Positions 1-8,679 of a DNA stretch of 14,727 bases are shown piece by piece. The first letter of the stretch is position 1. Each line of letters begins with the position of its first letter. The notes beneath the pieces were generated by a model that was not told the origin of the DNA, ran no database searches, and saw only the letters and a program-made list of their open reading frames with translations. The stretch lies in the NCBI GenBank assembly GCA_003024985.2, contig PXIH01S0001497.1. The stretch is one strand, 5' to 3'. Origin of the DNA: Euperipatoides rowelli. Its lineage: Eukaryota; Onychophora; Udeonychophora; Euonychophora; Peripatopsidae. The translations under genes and the position numbers were made by a program.

Positions 1-260
1 TCTATTATCAGCGATCAACCATATTTAGAATGTTAAAATGATTTTGTTGATCACAGGTATAAAATGTTTACAAAAACCGGGTTATAATTTAAAGGAATAC
101 AACTTGTTTTAATGACATACATGATACTCAATTGTTTAAAGTCAGTCTTCAAAGTGTTAAAACAACTATTTATATATATTCAGCTCACTGACAAGTCACT
201 CACTAGCTGCAGTAGCAGCCTATTTTCTATTGCCTTGTATGGCCACTATGAGCGCTATTG
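1..260. other. AT-rich flank, no gene seen
   Basis: Ordinary AT-rich sequence with normal C content, unlike the C-poor element that starts near 260. The open frame at 112-357 begins in this unique sequence and runs into the LINE in the wrong frame, so it is not a gene. No promoter, splice signal or repeat was recognised. Confidence 0.6.
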
Positions 261-265
261 TGCCA

Positions 266-591
266 GAGGAGGAAATAAGTATTTTGGGAGTTGTGGAGAT
301 TCATTTGAGAGGAGAAGAAATACCATTTGTGAAGGAAGGGGTGTGGTAGGGAAATAATAGAGGGGGGGGGAGGAAAAGAAGGGGGCAGGGATGGGTGTGT
401 GGGTGGATAATAGAATTTTTTATTTAAATTGTGAGATTGAAAAGGGTAAAGAGTATATGTGGGTTTTAATGGATGTAGGGGAGTGGAAGGTGGCTTGTGG
501 GGTGGTATATTTGGCTGTTAATGATAAGAATAATTTGAATGGGAATAAGGCTATTTTTGGAAAATGTAAGTGGGGATATAAAAAGATATAG
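266..591 (+). pseudogene. LINE endonuclease, N-terminal part (broken)
   Basis: In frame from 266 the translation reads EEEISILGVVEIHLRGEE, which resembles the strand and active-site Glu segment of APE-type endonucleases (the family pattern is V-x-E-T-H/W-L). A TAG at 344-346 and a frameshift near the G-run at 362-370 break it. A second frame, 391-591, continues with MGVWVDNRIFYLN and VACGVVYLAV; the latter fits the beta strand before the next catalytic region. The start at 391 is only an internal Met. The first roughly 30-40 residues of the domain, including the usual N-x-R/N-G motif, are absent, consistent with truncation of the insertion at about 260. The frame ends at a TAG inside the beginning of the duplicated block. 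Confidence 0.75.
381..403 (+). other. Potential G-quadruplex motif
   Basis: Four G-runs (GGGGG, GGG, GGG, GGG) are separated by loops of 2, 2 and 5 bases, satisfying the usual G3+N1-7 pattern on the + strand. It lies in the endonuclease start of the C-poor LINE. Folding is a prediction only. Confidence 0.6.
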
Positions 592-1399
592 GGATAGGGG
601 TTTAAAATATTGATAATGGGAGATTTTAATGGGCAATTGATGCGTTTGAGGGGGAGGATAATGATAATGGAAGGATATTAAGGGAGTTTTGTTTTGATAA
701 GGATTTGAATATAGAAAATCTAAGTGAGTGTTGTGTAGGGGAGATAACTTGGAGTAGGGGGTGTCAGAATAAGGTTTTAGATTATGTGTTGATGGATAGG
801 GATTGGGAAGGAAATATAAGGGAAATAAAAATATGGGATGAAGTGGAAAAGGGATGTATTATCAGATCATAATTTAATAATTAGATTAGGGGTTTGAGTA
901 AGAAAATAATAGAGGGATGTAGGGAGAGTGGAGAGAGGATGGAATATTAAAAAGGGAGTTTAGAGATGTTTGGTGTGGGGATGGAGGAAAGGGTGAGGGG
1001 TAGTGGTGAAGTAAGTTATGAATTTTTAGAGAATAGTATTAAGGTGGAGGCGGAGAAGGTATTTAAGGTAGGCAAGGAAGTTGGAGGTAAGGGAGGAGGA
1101 GGGGAGAAAGGGATAAGGAGATTGAAAGGTTAATAAAATTAAGTAGGGAAGCGAATAGGAAATATAAGTTAAGTTTAAAAAAAGGAATGGAAGGAGATAT
1201 GAAGGTTAGATGGGAGGAGTATGTGAAATATAAGAATTTAGTTAAGATTAAAGTAACATATTTTGGAATTATGTTAGGGGTAGGTGTGACTGTGATAAGA
1301 AATGATAAGATTTGTTAAATATGTATGCTGAAAATATGCAAGGGAGGGAGGGGAAGAATAAAGAAAATAGGGATAGGGGGTTTGGAGGTGATGAGAGTG
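571..1399 (+). repeat. Tandem duplication inside the LINE, unit A
   Basis: This block is repeated almost entirely at 1408-2238, offset 837-839 bases. It carries the endonuclease segment GDFNG (617-633), the D-Y-V-L-M-D-R-D stretch and the SDHNLI motif (862-879), then the linker towards the reverse transcriptase. Compared with unit B it has a one-base deletion near 634-640 that breaks the endonuclease frame, and a TGG at 804-806 where unit B has TAG. I counted by eye about 15 substitutions and about six short indels between the units. Confidence 0.9.
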
Positions 1400-1407
1400 G
1401 GGGTGTG

Positions 1408-2238
1408 TGGGGATATAAAGGGATATAGGGGTAGGGGTTTAAAATATTGATAATGGGAGATTTTAATGGGCATATTGAGGCGTTTGAGGGGGAGGATAAT
1501 GATAATGGAAGGATATTAAGGGAGTTTTGTTTTGATAAGGATTTGAATATAGAAAATCTAAGTGAGTGTTGTGTAGGGGAGATAACTTGGAGTAGGGGGT
1601 GTCAGAATAAGGTTTTAGATTATGTGTTGATGGATAGGGATTAGGAAGGAAATATAGAGGAAATAAAAATATGGGATGAAGTGGAAAAAGGATGTAGGCC
1701 CTATATCGGATCATAATTTAATAACAATTAGATTAGGGGTTTGGGTAAGAAAATAATAGAGGGATGTCGGGAGAGTGGAGAGAGGATGGAATATTAAAAA
1801 GGGAGTTTAGAGATGTTTGGTGTGGGGATGGAGGAAAGGGTGAGGGGTAGTGGTGAAGTTATGAATTTTTAGAGAATAGTATTAAGGTGGAGGCGGAGAA
1901 GGTATTTAAGGTAGGCAAAGAAGTTGGAGGTAAGGGAGGAGGAGGGGAGAAAGGGATAAGGAGATTGATAGGTTAATAAAATTAAGAAGGGAAGNGAATA
2001 GGAAATATAAGTTAAGTTTAAAAAAAGGAATGGAAGGAGATATGAAGGTTAGATGGGAGGAGTATGTGAAATATAAGAATTTAGTTAAGATTAAAGTAAC
2101 AGATTTTGGAATTATCTTAGGGGTAGGTATGATAAGAGAAATGATAAGATTTGTTAAATAGGTATGCTGAAAATATGCAAGGGAGGGAGGGGAAGAATAA
2201 AGAAAATAGGGATAGGGGGTTTGGAGGTGATGAGAGTG
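1408..2238 (+). repeat. Tandem duplication inside the LINE, unit B
   Basis: Second copy of the endonuclease-plus-linker block. It begins at GGGGATATAAA and ends at GATGAGAGTG, after which the sequence runs on into the reverse transcriptase, so unit B is the copy contiguous with the downstream coding region. One base is unresolved (N at 1995). The junction with unit A lies in a short G/T-rich stretch at 1400-1407. Confidence 0.9.
1447..1722 (+). pseudogene. LINE endonuclease, catalytic part (unit B copy, broken)
   Basis: The open stretch 1447-1644 encodes MIMGDFNGHIEAFEGEDN at its start, the GDFN-x-H motif of APE-type endonucleases, and near its end NKVLDYVLMDRD, which fits the conserved D-Y-(V/I)-(L/F) strand. 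A TAG at 1642-1644 ends it; unit A has TGG at the matching place, so one base change created the stop. Past a short frame disturbance, SDHNLI at 1706-1723 is the catalytic SDH motif. All three conserved motifs are therefore present but no longer in a single frame. The Met at 1447 is internal to the ancestral protein, not a real start. Confidence 0.8.
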
Positions 2239-2774
2239 TGGTTTTGATAGTAAAAGAGGAAGAACTTTTAAAAGTTTTGAGGGGTATGAAGGATGGTAAA
2301 GCAAGGGGTTTGGATGGAATAGCTATTGAAATGTTTAAGAGCTTTAAGAAACGGGGTAGGGAATATTTGAGGAGGGTTCTGGAGGAGTTATATGGTGGGA
2401 GTATACCGGAGAGTTAGAAGGAGAATAAGGTGAGGATAAGCTTTAAAGGAAAGGGTAAAGATGCAAGTAATTTAGATAATTATACACTAGTGGTGGTGAC
2501 TAGTGTGGTGTTCAAAGTGATGATGAATATTTTAAAGGGGTGGATAGTGGAGTGGTTAGAAGGGAATAATAAGTTGGGGGAATTGCAGCATGGGTTTAGG
2601 AAGGATAGGAATATAGGGGATTGTTTGTTTATACTATCACATTTGTTGGAAAGGAGTTTGGATGATAATAGGGAGTTAATTTTGGGGTTTCTGGACATTA
2701 AAAAAATGTATGATAATGTAGATAGGGAGGTTTTATGGGGGATGTTATTGGATTTGGGGATGGATACTAGATGA
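2151..2774 (+). pseudogene. LINE reverse transcriptase, fingers and palm start (one nonsense codon)
   Basis: One frame runs from the linker to 2774, interrupted only by TAG at 2415-2417. KARGLDGIAIEMFK (from 2298) matches the K-A-x-G-x-D-G-I motif at the start of LINE reverse transcriptases. After the TAG, the segment around 2430-2520 (F-K-G-K-G-K-D, then N-L-D-N-Y and V-V-V-T-S-V) matches the next motifs, and LQHGFRKDRNIGDCLF is the Q-x-G-F-R motif. GFLDIKKMYDNVDR carries the palm motif A aspartate (codon 2694-2696). Spacing is normal for the family. The downstream palm motifs are in another frame. Confidence 0.88.
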
Positions 2775-3289
2775 ATAAATTTTTTGAGGAAAGTAGGCTA
2801 TATTAAGATAATAATTTTGTTTTGCAATGGGAGGAAGAGGAGTCGAAAAAATGTATTGTAGTAAGGGGTTAAGGCAGGGGGTCCTTGTCGGCAATTTTAT
2901 TTCTGATATATATGGATAGATTTAATAGAAAATTAATGGATTCTGGATTGGGGGTGGGTTTGAGGAGAGAGAAAAGTAAATTGGCAGGGTTATTTGCTGA
3001 TGACAATTTAGTGTTATTTGCCGAGTGTGGACAGGATATGCAGGGGTTAATGAATGTTTGTGGGGGAGTGGGGAAGGAGTTGGGATTAGAATTTAGCAGG
3101 GAGAAATCAAAAATTATGAGGGTAAATAAAAAGGAGATGGTATGGGGGTTGAATAATATGGAATTAGAGGAGGTTAAAGGATATGATTATCTGGGAATTA
3201 CGTTTGTTTATAGTAAAGGATATTTGGGGGAGCGGGAAAAGAAAATATATAGCAAAATTGGGAACATAAAGGTAGCATGTAGGCTATGA
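2775..3289 (+). pseudogene. LINE reverse transcriptase, palm with FADD (frameshifted)
   Basis: From about 2860 one frame gives K-G-L-R-Q-G, and a shift at about 2880-2886 leads into LSAILFLIYMDRF, together the RQG-x-P-L-S motif of LINE reverse transcriptases with the Cys-Pro part damaged. FADD at 2993-3004 is the catalytic (Y/F)-x-D-D box, with both aspartates intact. The following EFSREKSKIM corresponds to the primer-grip side motif, and GYDYLGITF to the Y-L-G-x-x-(I/F) motif. The frame stops at TGA 3287-3289. There is no ATG at the left end because this is the interior of a longer ancestral frame. The stretch 2775-2859 is too broken to read confidently. Confidence 0.85.
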
Positions 3290-4117
3290 GCTTTAGTAAA
3301 TATGAAGTGTTTACTAGCAGTTACAGGTTTCATTATGGGAGTGATGATTTAGTGTTGAATGATAATATTTGGAGGAGAATGAATGGAGCACAGAATGAGA
3401 TGGGGAGATTGGCTTTGGGTGGGCATAATTTTACAGCATTGGAAGCCTTACAAGGGATATGGGTTGGATGGTTTTTTTGAGTAGGGAGGCTAAAGTTAAA
3501 TTAAAAAGATTTGGTAGGTTGCAGTTTATGGGGAGAAATAGTGTATGTAAATGAGTGTTTAGGGATAGTATGTTGAGGGGGGGGGGAATCTAAATGGTTA
3601 AAGAGGGTGTTATATTTAGCAAAAAGTGTGGATGGGGATATATTTAGTGTATATTTGGGAATATGGGAAGGGGAATTAGGAAATTAATGGATAAAGAGGA
3701 TTATAGGATTTGGAGTAAAAATTTAGAGGAAAAGATTAAAGATAAGGAAAGTAAAGTGTGGAGGGAAGGGGTGTTTAAGAAAAAAACTTTAGAGGTTTAT
3801 AAATATAAAAATGGTATTAGGGAGGAGAGTTGTTTGTATGGGACTGATAGGGGCAATGAATTGTTGTTCCAAGCTAGGGCGGGGTGTTTAAAAACAAGAT
3901 AGAGGCAAAAATACTGGGTGAAGGAGGATAGTAATTTATGTAGGCTAAGTTGTGTGGGAAGGAGGAAGAGAACAGAAAACATATTTTTTTGTATTGTGAG
4001 AAGTTGAGGGGAGTTAGAGATAATATTGAAGGGGAGGAGGGGAAAGTGATGAGGGGACGATGGAAAGATGGTTGGGGTGGGTTAAGGGATTATTGGAGGA
4101 GTGGGAGAGGGGGGTGA
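3286..4117 (+). pseudogene. LINE ORF2 C-terminal region with CCHC motif (broken)
   Basis: Three frames together cover the end of the protein. At 3286-3480, MGRLALGGHNFTALEAL resembles the conserved post-RT segment of Jockey/I-type elements. The frame 3663-3902 includes ELLFQARAGCLKTR and then TAG at 3900-3902, after which the same frame continues with a Trp and further protein-like residues to LCRL. A shift near 3948 gives CGKEEENRKHIFLYC. The Cys at 3939-3941 plus the Cys, His and Cys of this segment make a C-x2/3-C-x8-H-x4-C motif, typical of the extreme C-terminus of this LINE group and thought to bind nucleic acid. The frame ends naturally at TGA 4115-4117. A TGA at about 3553 is a further lesion. 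Confidence 0.8.
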
Positions 4118-4250
4118 GTTTGGTTTTATAGTGGCTAATATTTGTCAATGACTCCGGATGGTAGATTTAACAACTGTGTATTTATCTTATTTTATTTTTT
4201 ATTCCATTTTTTATGAAACTTGTACTTGTAAAATTAATTAAATTATACCA
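4118..4250 (+). other. Probable 3' untranslated end of the LINE
   Basis: After the ORF2 stop the sequence turns from G-rich to AT-rich with normal C content, ending in TTAATTAAATTATACC. This is the length and position expected of a short LINE 3' UTR. No A-tail repeat or flanking target duplication could be matched, so the end is uncertain. Confidence 0.45.
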
Positions 4251-5118
4251 ACACATTTTAATTTGGAGGGGAGGCAGGGCCCCCTTGCCCCCCTTATAAA
4301 TAACCCTTGCAGCCTACTGCAATAATGTGTGAAATTCTTTGAAAAATTCAAAATGTAGAACTTTTAGCTCTTATTCTTAGCAATATCTTTTTTTAACTAA
4401 ATATTATGTTGAATGTGTGGTTTTTAAAACTTAATCTAAGTGGGAATACACTTTTTTAATGAATTAATATGTTGAATGTATTATTGAAGATTGTAAACTT
4501 TATATTCATTAAAGTATCTTTTGTTCCTCCAGCATTGTTAGCACTTGCACAAATTTTATTAAGAAGTATAGCTAAATACCAGAGTAATTGAGTCCAATGC
4601 CCAGTATTTATTTCCATTACTGGAGAAGTGAGGAATAGTACCTACACAATAAAAGGATTTTTTAGACAAATTCTTTAAAATTTAGTTATTGAACTTGTGA
4701 GTAGACCTAATAGCCTACTGCTTTTAATGCTATTACCTTTTAAATCTAATTTTAACATTTTAAGCATTTTAAAGTGACTTTTCTATCTCAATAATTAAAT
4801 AATGATCATCCATATAATAATCCCCTTCAACTTGTTTCCTAAAAACTTATTTTTCAATCTCCACATTACTCTATTTTTGGTAAAATGTAGGCTATAAACT
4901 GGTGTTATAAACATTGAAAAATATTTTAAAGGATTTCATTGCGATTTAAGTTCTGATTTAGAAATCTAGGTCCATTACCATCTACCGTATGTTTTCAATC
5001 ACAATTGGATACAGAATTACAGTAGGCTGTAGACATGAAACTATTAAAATCTTGTTATTTCCACAATGTTAGAGGACATACTTGAGATTGACCACACATA
5101 ACTTTCCCTCAATAATAG
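4251..5118. other. AT-rich spacer, no gene seen
   Basis: Stops occur in all frames. The only notable element is the G/C-rich imperfect palindrome near 4265-4294. Several TAGGCT/AGCCTA words occur (about 4311, 4709, 4886, 5022). Confidence 0.5.
4265..4294. repeat. G/C-rich imperfect palindrome
   Basis: A run of G-rich bases (GGGGAGGCAGGG) is followed directly by a C-rich run (CCCCCTTGCCCCCC) that can pair with it apart from small bulges. It stands out sharply from the AT-rich surroundings and could be a fragment of a transposon terminus. No partner end was found. Confidence 0.4.
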
Positions 5119-5122
5119 TTAA

Positions 5123-5796
5123 AGGTCAAATGTAACGGATTTTTTTTATTGATTTTTATTATTGATTTTTAAACATTTTTACTAAAAAAAATTTTCTCCA
5201 GAAAAAGAAAGAAAAAAAAATTAAAAAAAAAAAACTTATTTACAATTCAATTTTTAAAATAATTGTCTTTAGCTCCTCACCCTTAAAACGATATTGTCAA
5301 CTGTACACACCAGGGGAGATATTTTGTGACATCATAGCCTATAAATGAATAGAGCTTGTTATACTTAACTATAGAATATTTGTTATCTTTGTCAGCATAA
5401 GGCAGGATATCATATGGACTAAGTGTTTAAATACTTGTAAAAAATCATTATCAAATTCATCCTTTGTGCTATTATGGTCCTATTTTTTAAAAAAAAACAA
5501 ACCAAAATGACCTTTAATACAAGTTGAACAAACCTCTATTTGCATGTTAAATCATTACAAAGAAAACAGCTGTAGAGACTATTTCATCAAATAATCTCAA
5601 ACCAAAAAAAAAAAGTGTAATCTTCAAATGGTAATCTCAGACTAAGGATAGCAATAGTCTTAATTTTATCTTTAAATAACTTTTTTTTTATGCATTTAAA
5701 AAATTTTTTTCCAGTGGAATTTTTTTTTATAGTACGGTAATTATCTTTGAAAATCAATAATAAAAAAAAATTAAAAAAATCCGTTACATTTGACCT
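5123..5796. mobile_element. MITE with 24-base TIRs and TTAA flanks
   Basis: The left end AGGTCAAATGTAACGGA followed by T7 is repeated exactly in inverse orientation at the right end (24 identical bases), and similarity between the arms continues more loosely for about 50 bases through ATTATTGATTTT. TTAA stands immediately outside both ends (5119-5122 and 5797-5800). TTAA duplication is the hallmark of piggyBac-type insertion, although most piggyBac termini begin with CC, so the superfamily is uncertain. The 674-base interior has no coding frame, as expected of a non-autonomous element. Because the region is AT-rich, the TTAA pair alone is weak; the long exact TIR is the strong evidence. A third TGACCTTTAA word occurs inside at 5508-5517. 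Confidence 0.75.
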
Positions 5797-5800
5797 TTAA

Positions 5801-6227
5801 ATTAAAAAGATATTAAAAAAAAAAGTCTTATACAAAAACACTAAGCTTGTGGTGGGCCAAACCATTCATTGTGGCTATTTTTTTTTTTTTCAAAATTCTT
5901 ATTTAAACCATAATTTAAAACATAAAAAAATATTAAAAATGTATGAAATGTCATTTGTCAAGAGAAATGCTTGGTAACAAATATTTTTTTAATTGCTAAA
6001 CATATAGTAAATTGATAATTAATTCTAACATCCCTCTAGCCTATATATTGATTTCACTAAAAGAAATAAAATAATATAGTACATCCACTCTATGAATGCC
6101 AAATATACTACAGTAGGCCTATATGTAATCACTAATCAATTTTTAAAGCAATGTCTAGGCCACATTTCTTTATAGATTTTTGTTTAACTTGACTTAAAAT
6201 TTTTAATTGACAATAGAGAAGGGTCTT
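5801..6227. other. AT-rich spacer, no gene seen
   Basis: Poly(A)/poly(T) tracts and scattered TAGGC(C)TA words (about 6038, 6112); no open frame or repeat that can be defended. Confidence 0.5.
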
Positions 6228-6235
6228 ATTGTACT

Positions 6236-6457
6236 CAGTGTTTCTTTCAGGCATACCTCGAGGTGGAGCTTAGCCCCCCCCCCCCCCCCCCGGGAAAATT
6301 GGGAAAAAATAAAAATCTTATAAAATGATACAAAGTGAACAAAAACGTCAGTCAATAGACATAAAGTCGACATAACGGCCACTCTACTAACCAAAAAAAA
6401 ACATATATGTAAATACACCTCCCCCCTCCCGGAGAAGATTTTCTGAAAGAAACACTG
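6236..6457. mobile_element. hAT-type MITE 1
   Basis: CAGTGTTTCTTTCAG (6236-6250) is repeated exactly in inverse orientation at 6443-6457, a 15-base perfect TIR beginning CAGTG as is typical of hAT elements. The 8 bases outside are ATTGTACT on the left and ATTGTATG on the right, matching at the first six positions, so an 8-base target duplication with two changes is plausible. The interior contains an 18-base C-run (6274-6291). At 222 bases it has no coding capacity; the minus-strand open frame across it is a by-product. Confidence 0.8.
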
Positions 6458-6580
6458 ATTGTATGTACTTATCCTCCAGGAACAATATGGTGGTCAACTT
6501 AAATCTTAAAAAAACAAAATACAGGATAACATAATCCATCCACCTGATACAAGAGAAAAAACATATTGTAACATAATATC

Positions 6581-6984
6581 CAGTGCCGGATTTATATATG
6601 GGCTTGGCGGGCTGTAGCCCAGGGCTTCATAATGAAGGGGGTGGGGCCTTTGGCCTCAAACTTTAGGCTATACAGGGTGAAAAAAAAAAAAGCTTAGCAA
6701 AATTTTAATTTTAACATGGGGCCTACGAATTTATAAAGCCCAGGGCTTAAAAAAAAACTTATCAAAGGAAGAGAGAAAAAAAATTGTTGTTGGTTCTGTT
6801 TGTATTTTGTTGTTCCGCTGTAACAACTTGTAAAAATGTCATTCACTTCAATTACCGGTACATGTTTTATAAATAAATAAATAAATCAGGAAGAAAATCA
6901 ACAAAATGTCCAGTCAACTTTTTTTTAAAAAAAAAAGCTAACTTGATATAGCTCAGCGCCTCACCAAGTCTAAATCTGGCCCTG
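6581..6984. mobile_element. hAT-type MITE 2
   Basis: The left end CAGTGCCGGATTTA and the inverse of the right end, CAGGGCCAGATTTA, match at 12 of 14 positions. The flanks ATAATATC (6573-6580) and ATAATATA (6985-6992) form an 8-base target duplication with one mismatch, the size made by hAT transposases. The interior is non-coding, with A-tracts followed by AGCTTAGCAAA-like words (6691, 6757, 6936) and a short ATAA repeat near 6872-6885. Mobilisation would have needed a transposase encoded elsewhere. Confidence 0.85.
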
Positions 6985-7087
6985 ATAATATACATCATCT
7001 TGAGTTTATAGGACAGCTCATTTATATATTTTTTAAAATTAGAACAGACTACACAGGGATCTATTGTATAGGGCTAAAATCTATATA

Positions 7088-7530
7088 CAGTGGCGTCACA
7101 AGGGGTGTGTGGCCCGCACCGGATGCAACCATATGCGAGGGTGCCCACTCAAAAAATTTTTTTTTTTTTTTTTTTGAAGGGGGGGGGGTGCAAATAAACT
7201 CCTCTGCTCCTGTAATGTTGTCATTAGTTTAGTTCATTAATTTTTTCCCTGTGGTACTGAATAGGTCATACAATAGAACCAGTGTGGAATTCTAGTGAAA
7301 TTTCAAGTTTGAAAAATCATAACAGCAAAAAAAAAAAGCTAATAAAATCAGAAAGAAAACATGTAGTCAAGCAAAAAAAAAAGCTTATCAAAATATCTGC
7401 AACAAAAATATAAATAAGGTGCCCCGGTACCAAAACGTCAAGGTACGCCACAGAATGAAGTCCATGAGGGAGAGGGGGGTGACACCATGAGTTATCGCAC
7501 TGGGTGACACCAACCCTAGTGACGCCACTG
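7088..7530. mobile_element. hAT-type MITE 3
   Basis: CAGTGGCGTCAC at 7088-7099 is repeated exactly in inverse orientation at 7519-7530. The flanks TCTATATA (7080-7087) and GCTATATA (7531-7538) form an 8-base target duplication with one mismatch. The interior holds a long T-run, a G-run and two A-tract/AGCTTATCAAA words. Its part at about 7345-7392 resembles 6883-6940 of MITE 2, so the two are related. No coding frame. Confidence 0.88.
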
Positions 7531-7538
7531 GCTATATA

Positions 7539-8640
7539 TACTGTATAATGTATAGAATGTAGCCTACAGTATTTATTATATAGTCTACATCAAGAGGAAA
7601 TAAGTTCTTGTTTAGGATGAACTAAGACTCGTTTAATTTGATTAAAATAAACTTTGTCAATTGCACATACTGTAAATTTTCAAATGAAAGTATAGTAGTC
7701 TAAATCTGTCTTGGAAAAGATAAAAAAAAATCCAATATTATTTTTTTAGATTTTAGAAATGAATACTATACTGGCTATTATTAGGAAATATGGAATTAGT
7801 TACTTTAGAAAAGAAAAAAGATTTCATATACCTGTGAACCGAATGTTTAATCGATTATCATGTGTTTTAAAAAAATATAAAATTTAAATTTATAATGATA
7901 AACTGTACTTTTAAAAAAAAATCATTTAAGCAGAGGAATTTATCTATTCAAAGAATACGATAATTGGTGACTTCTGAATTGAAATTATAACATCCTACTA
8001 TTTTTTTAAAGTCTTTTTTAGATACAGTACATGTAAAATTTAAATTAAATAAATAAATCAAATCTACAACTTCTCTTCTATTTTAACTACAATAGTTTCC
8101 AATTTATCTCCAAGACAACTTCATTTAATACTGTTGTTTTCTATAACTTCATTCATCAGTAAAGTAGCTCGACTTTTTAAAATTCTGCACTTAGCTTTTT
8201 ATCTAATGTATTTACATGTGCCATCCTAGCCATTTATTTGTGTGAACTGTGCTTAAGGAAAATAAAAAATTTAAACGGTTTAGAGTTGGCATTTGATTTA
8301 AAATTCTCTTATCACCACAATAAATTGAAATCAAATTCAATTCAAATGAAAAATTTAGAAAACAATTTTGTGGCAATGAAGATAAATATGCACTAAAGAA
8401 GCAAAATATTTCTAAAAATAATTTCTTTTTCCGTTTCACTGACATGAAATATTTATTTGATGCACTCAAAGATATGCATCAAAACAACAATGAAAATGTC
8501 AAAATAATATGCAAATGTCACAACAAATAGGTAATATGAAAAAGTGATTTTTTTAAGAGATGTGCAACTATTACATTATTTTTGAACAATAAACATGAGT
8601 AAAAAACATATAAGCAGAATATATGAACCATAGAATGCCT
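7539..8640. other. AT-rich spacer, no gene seen
   Basis: Low-complexity AT-rich sequence with short ATAA runs (about 8047-8058). The minus-strand frame at 8212-8469 has no recognisable domain and no coding-like composition. I see no RNA gene or transposon terminus. Confidence 0.5.
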
Positions 8641-8679
8641 CTACCAATCAAGTACGTATTCTCATCTATTTTTTTTTTT

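Larger units (their letters stand above)
260..4250 (+). mobile_element. 5'-truncated, decayed non-LTR retrotransposon (LINE, I/Jockey-like)
   Basis: The stretch encodes, in order and on one strand, pieces of an APE-type endonuclease, a reverse transcriptase and a C-terminal region with a CCHC motif, which is the ORF2 order of LINEs of the I/Jockey/R1 group. Known biology: such proteins nick target DNA and prime cDNA synthesis from the nick. Frames change several times and in-frame stops are present, so it is a dead copy. The left boundary is set where C-poor composition and endonuclease similarity begin (about 260-266); ORF1 and the first part of the endonuclease are missing, as expected of 5' truncation. 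The coding end is the stop at 4115-4117, followed by a short AT-rich 3' region; the right boundary near 4250 is approximate because I see no clear poly(A) or target duplication. Clade assignment is from motif memory only. Confidence 0.9.

Noticed and set aside
112-357. 81-codon open frame at the left end
   Set aside because: It crosses from unique AT-rich sequence into the LINE and reads the endonuclease in the wrong frame.
1463-2698. Minus-strand open frames at 1463-1714, 1906-2304 and 2480-2698
   Set aside because: They are the complement of the C-poor LINE: the minus strand has almost no G, so TAG and TGA are rare and frames stay open by composition. They are full of Pro, Ser, Leu, His and Tyr and overlap clear + strand reverse transcriptase or endonuclease motifs.
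6203-6418. Minus-strand 71-codon frame
   Set aside because: It lies inside hAT MITE 1 and includes the poly-C run as poly-Gly; no domain.
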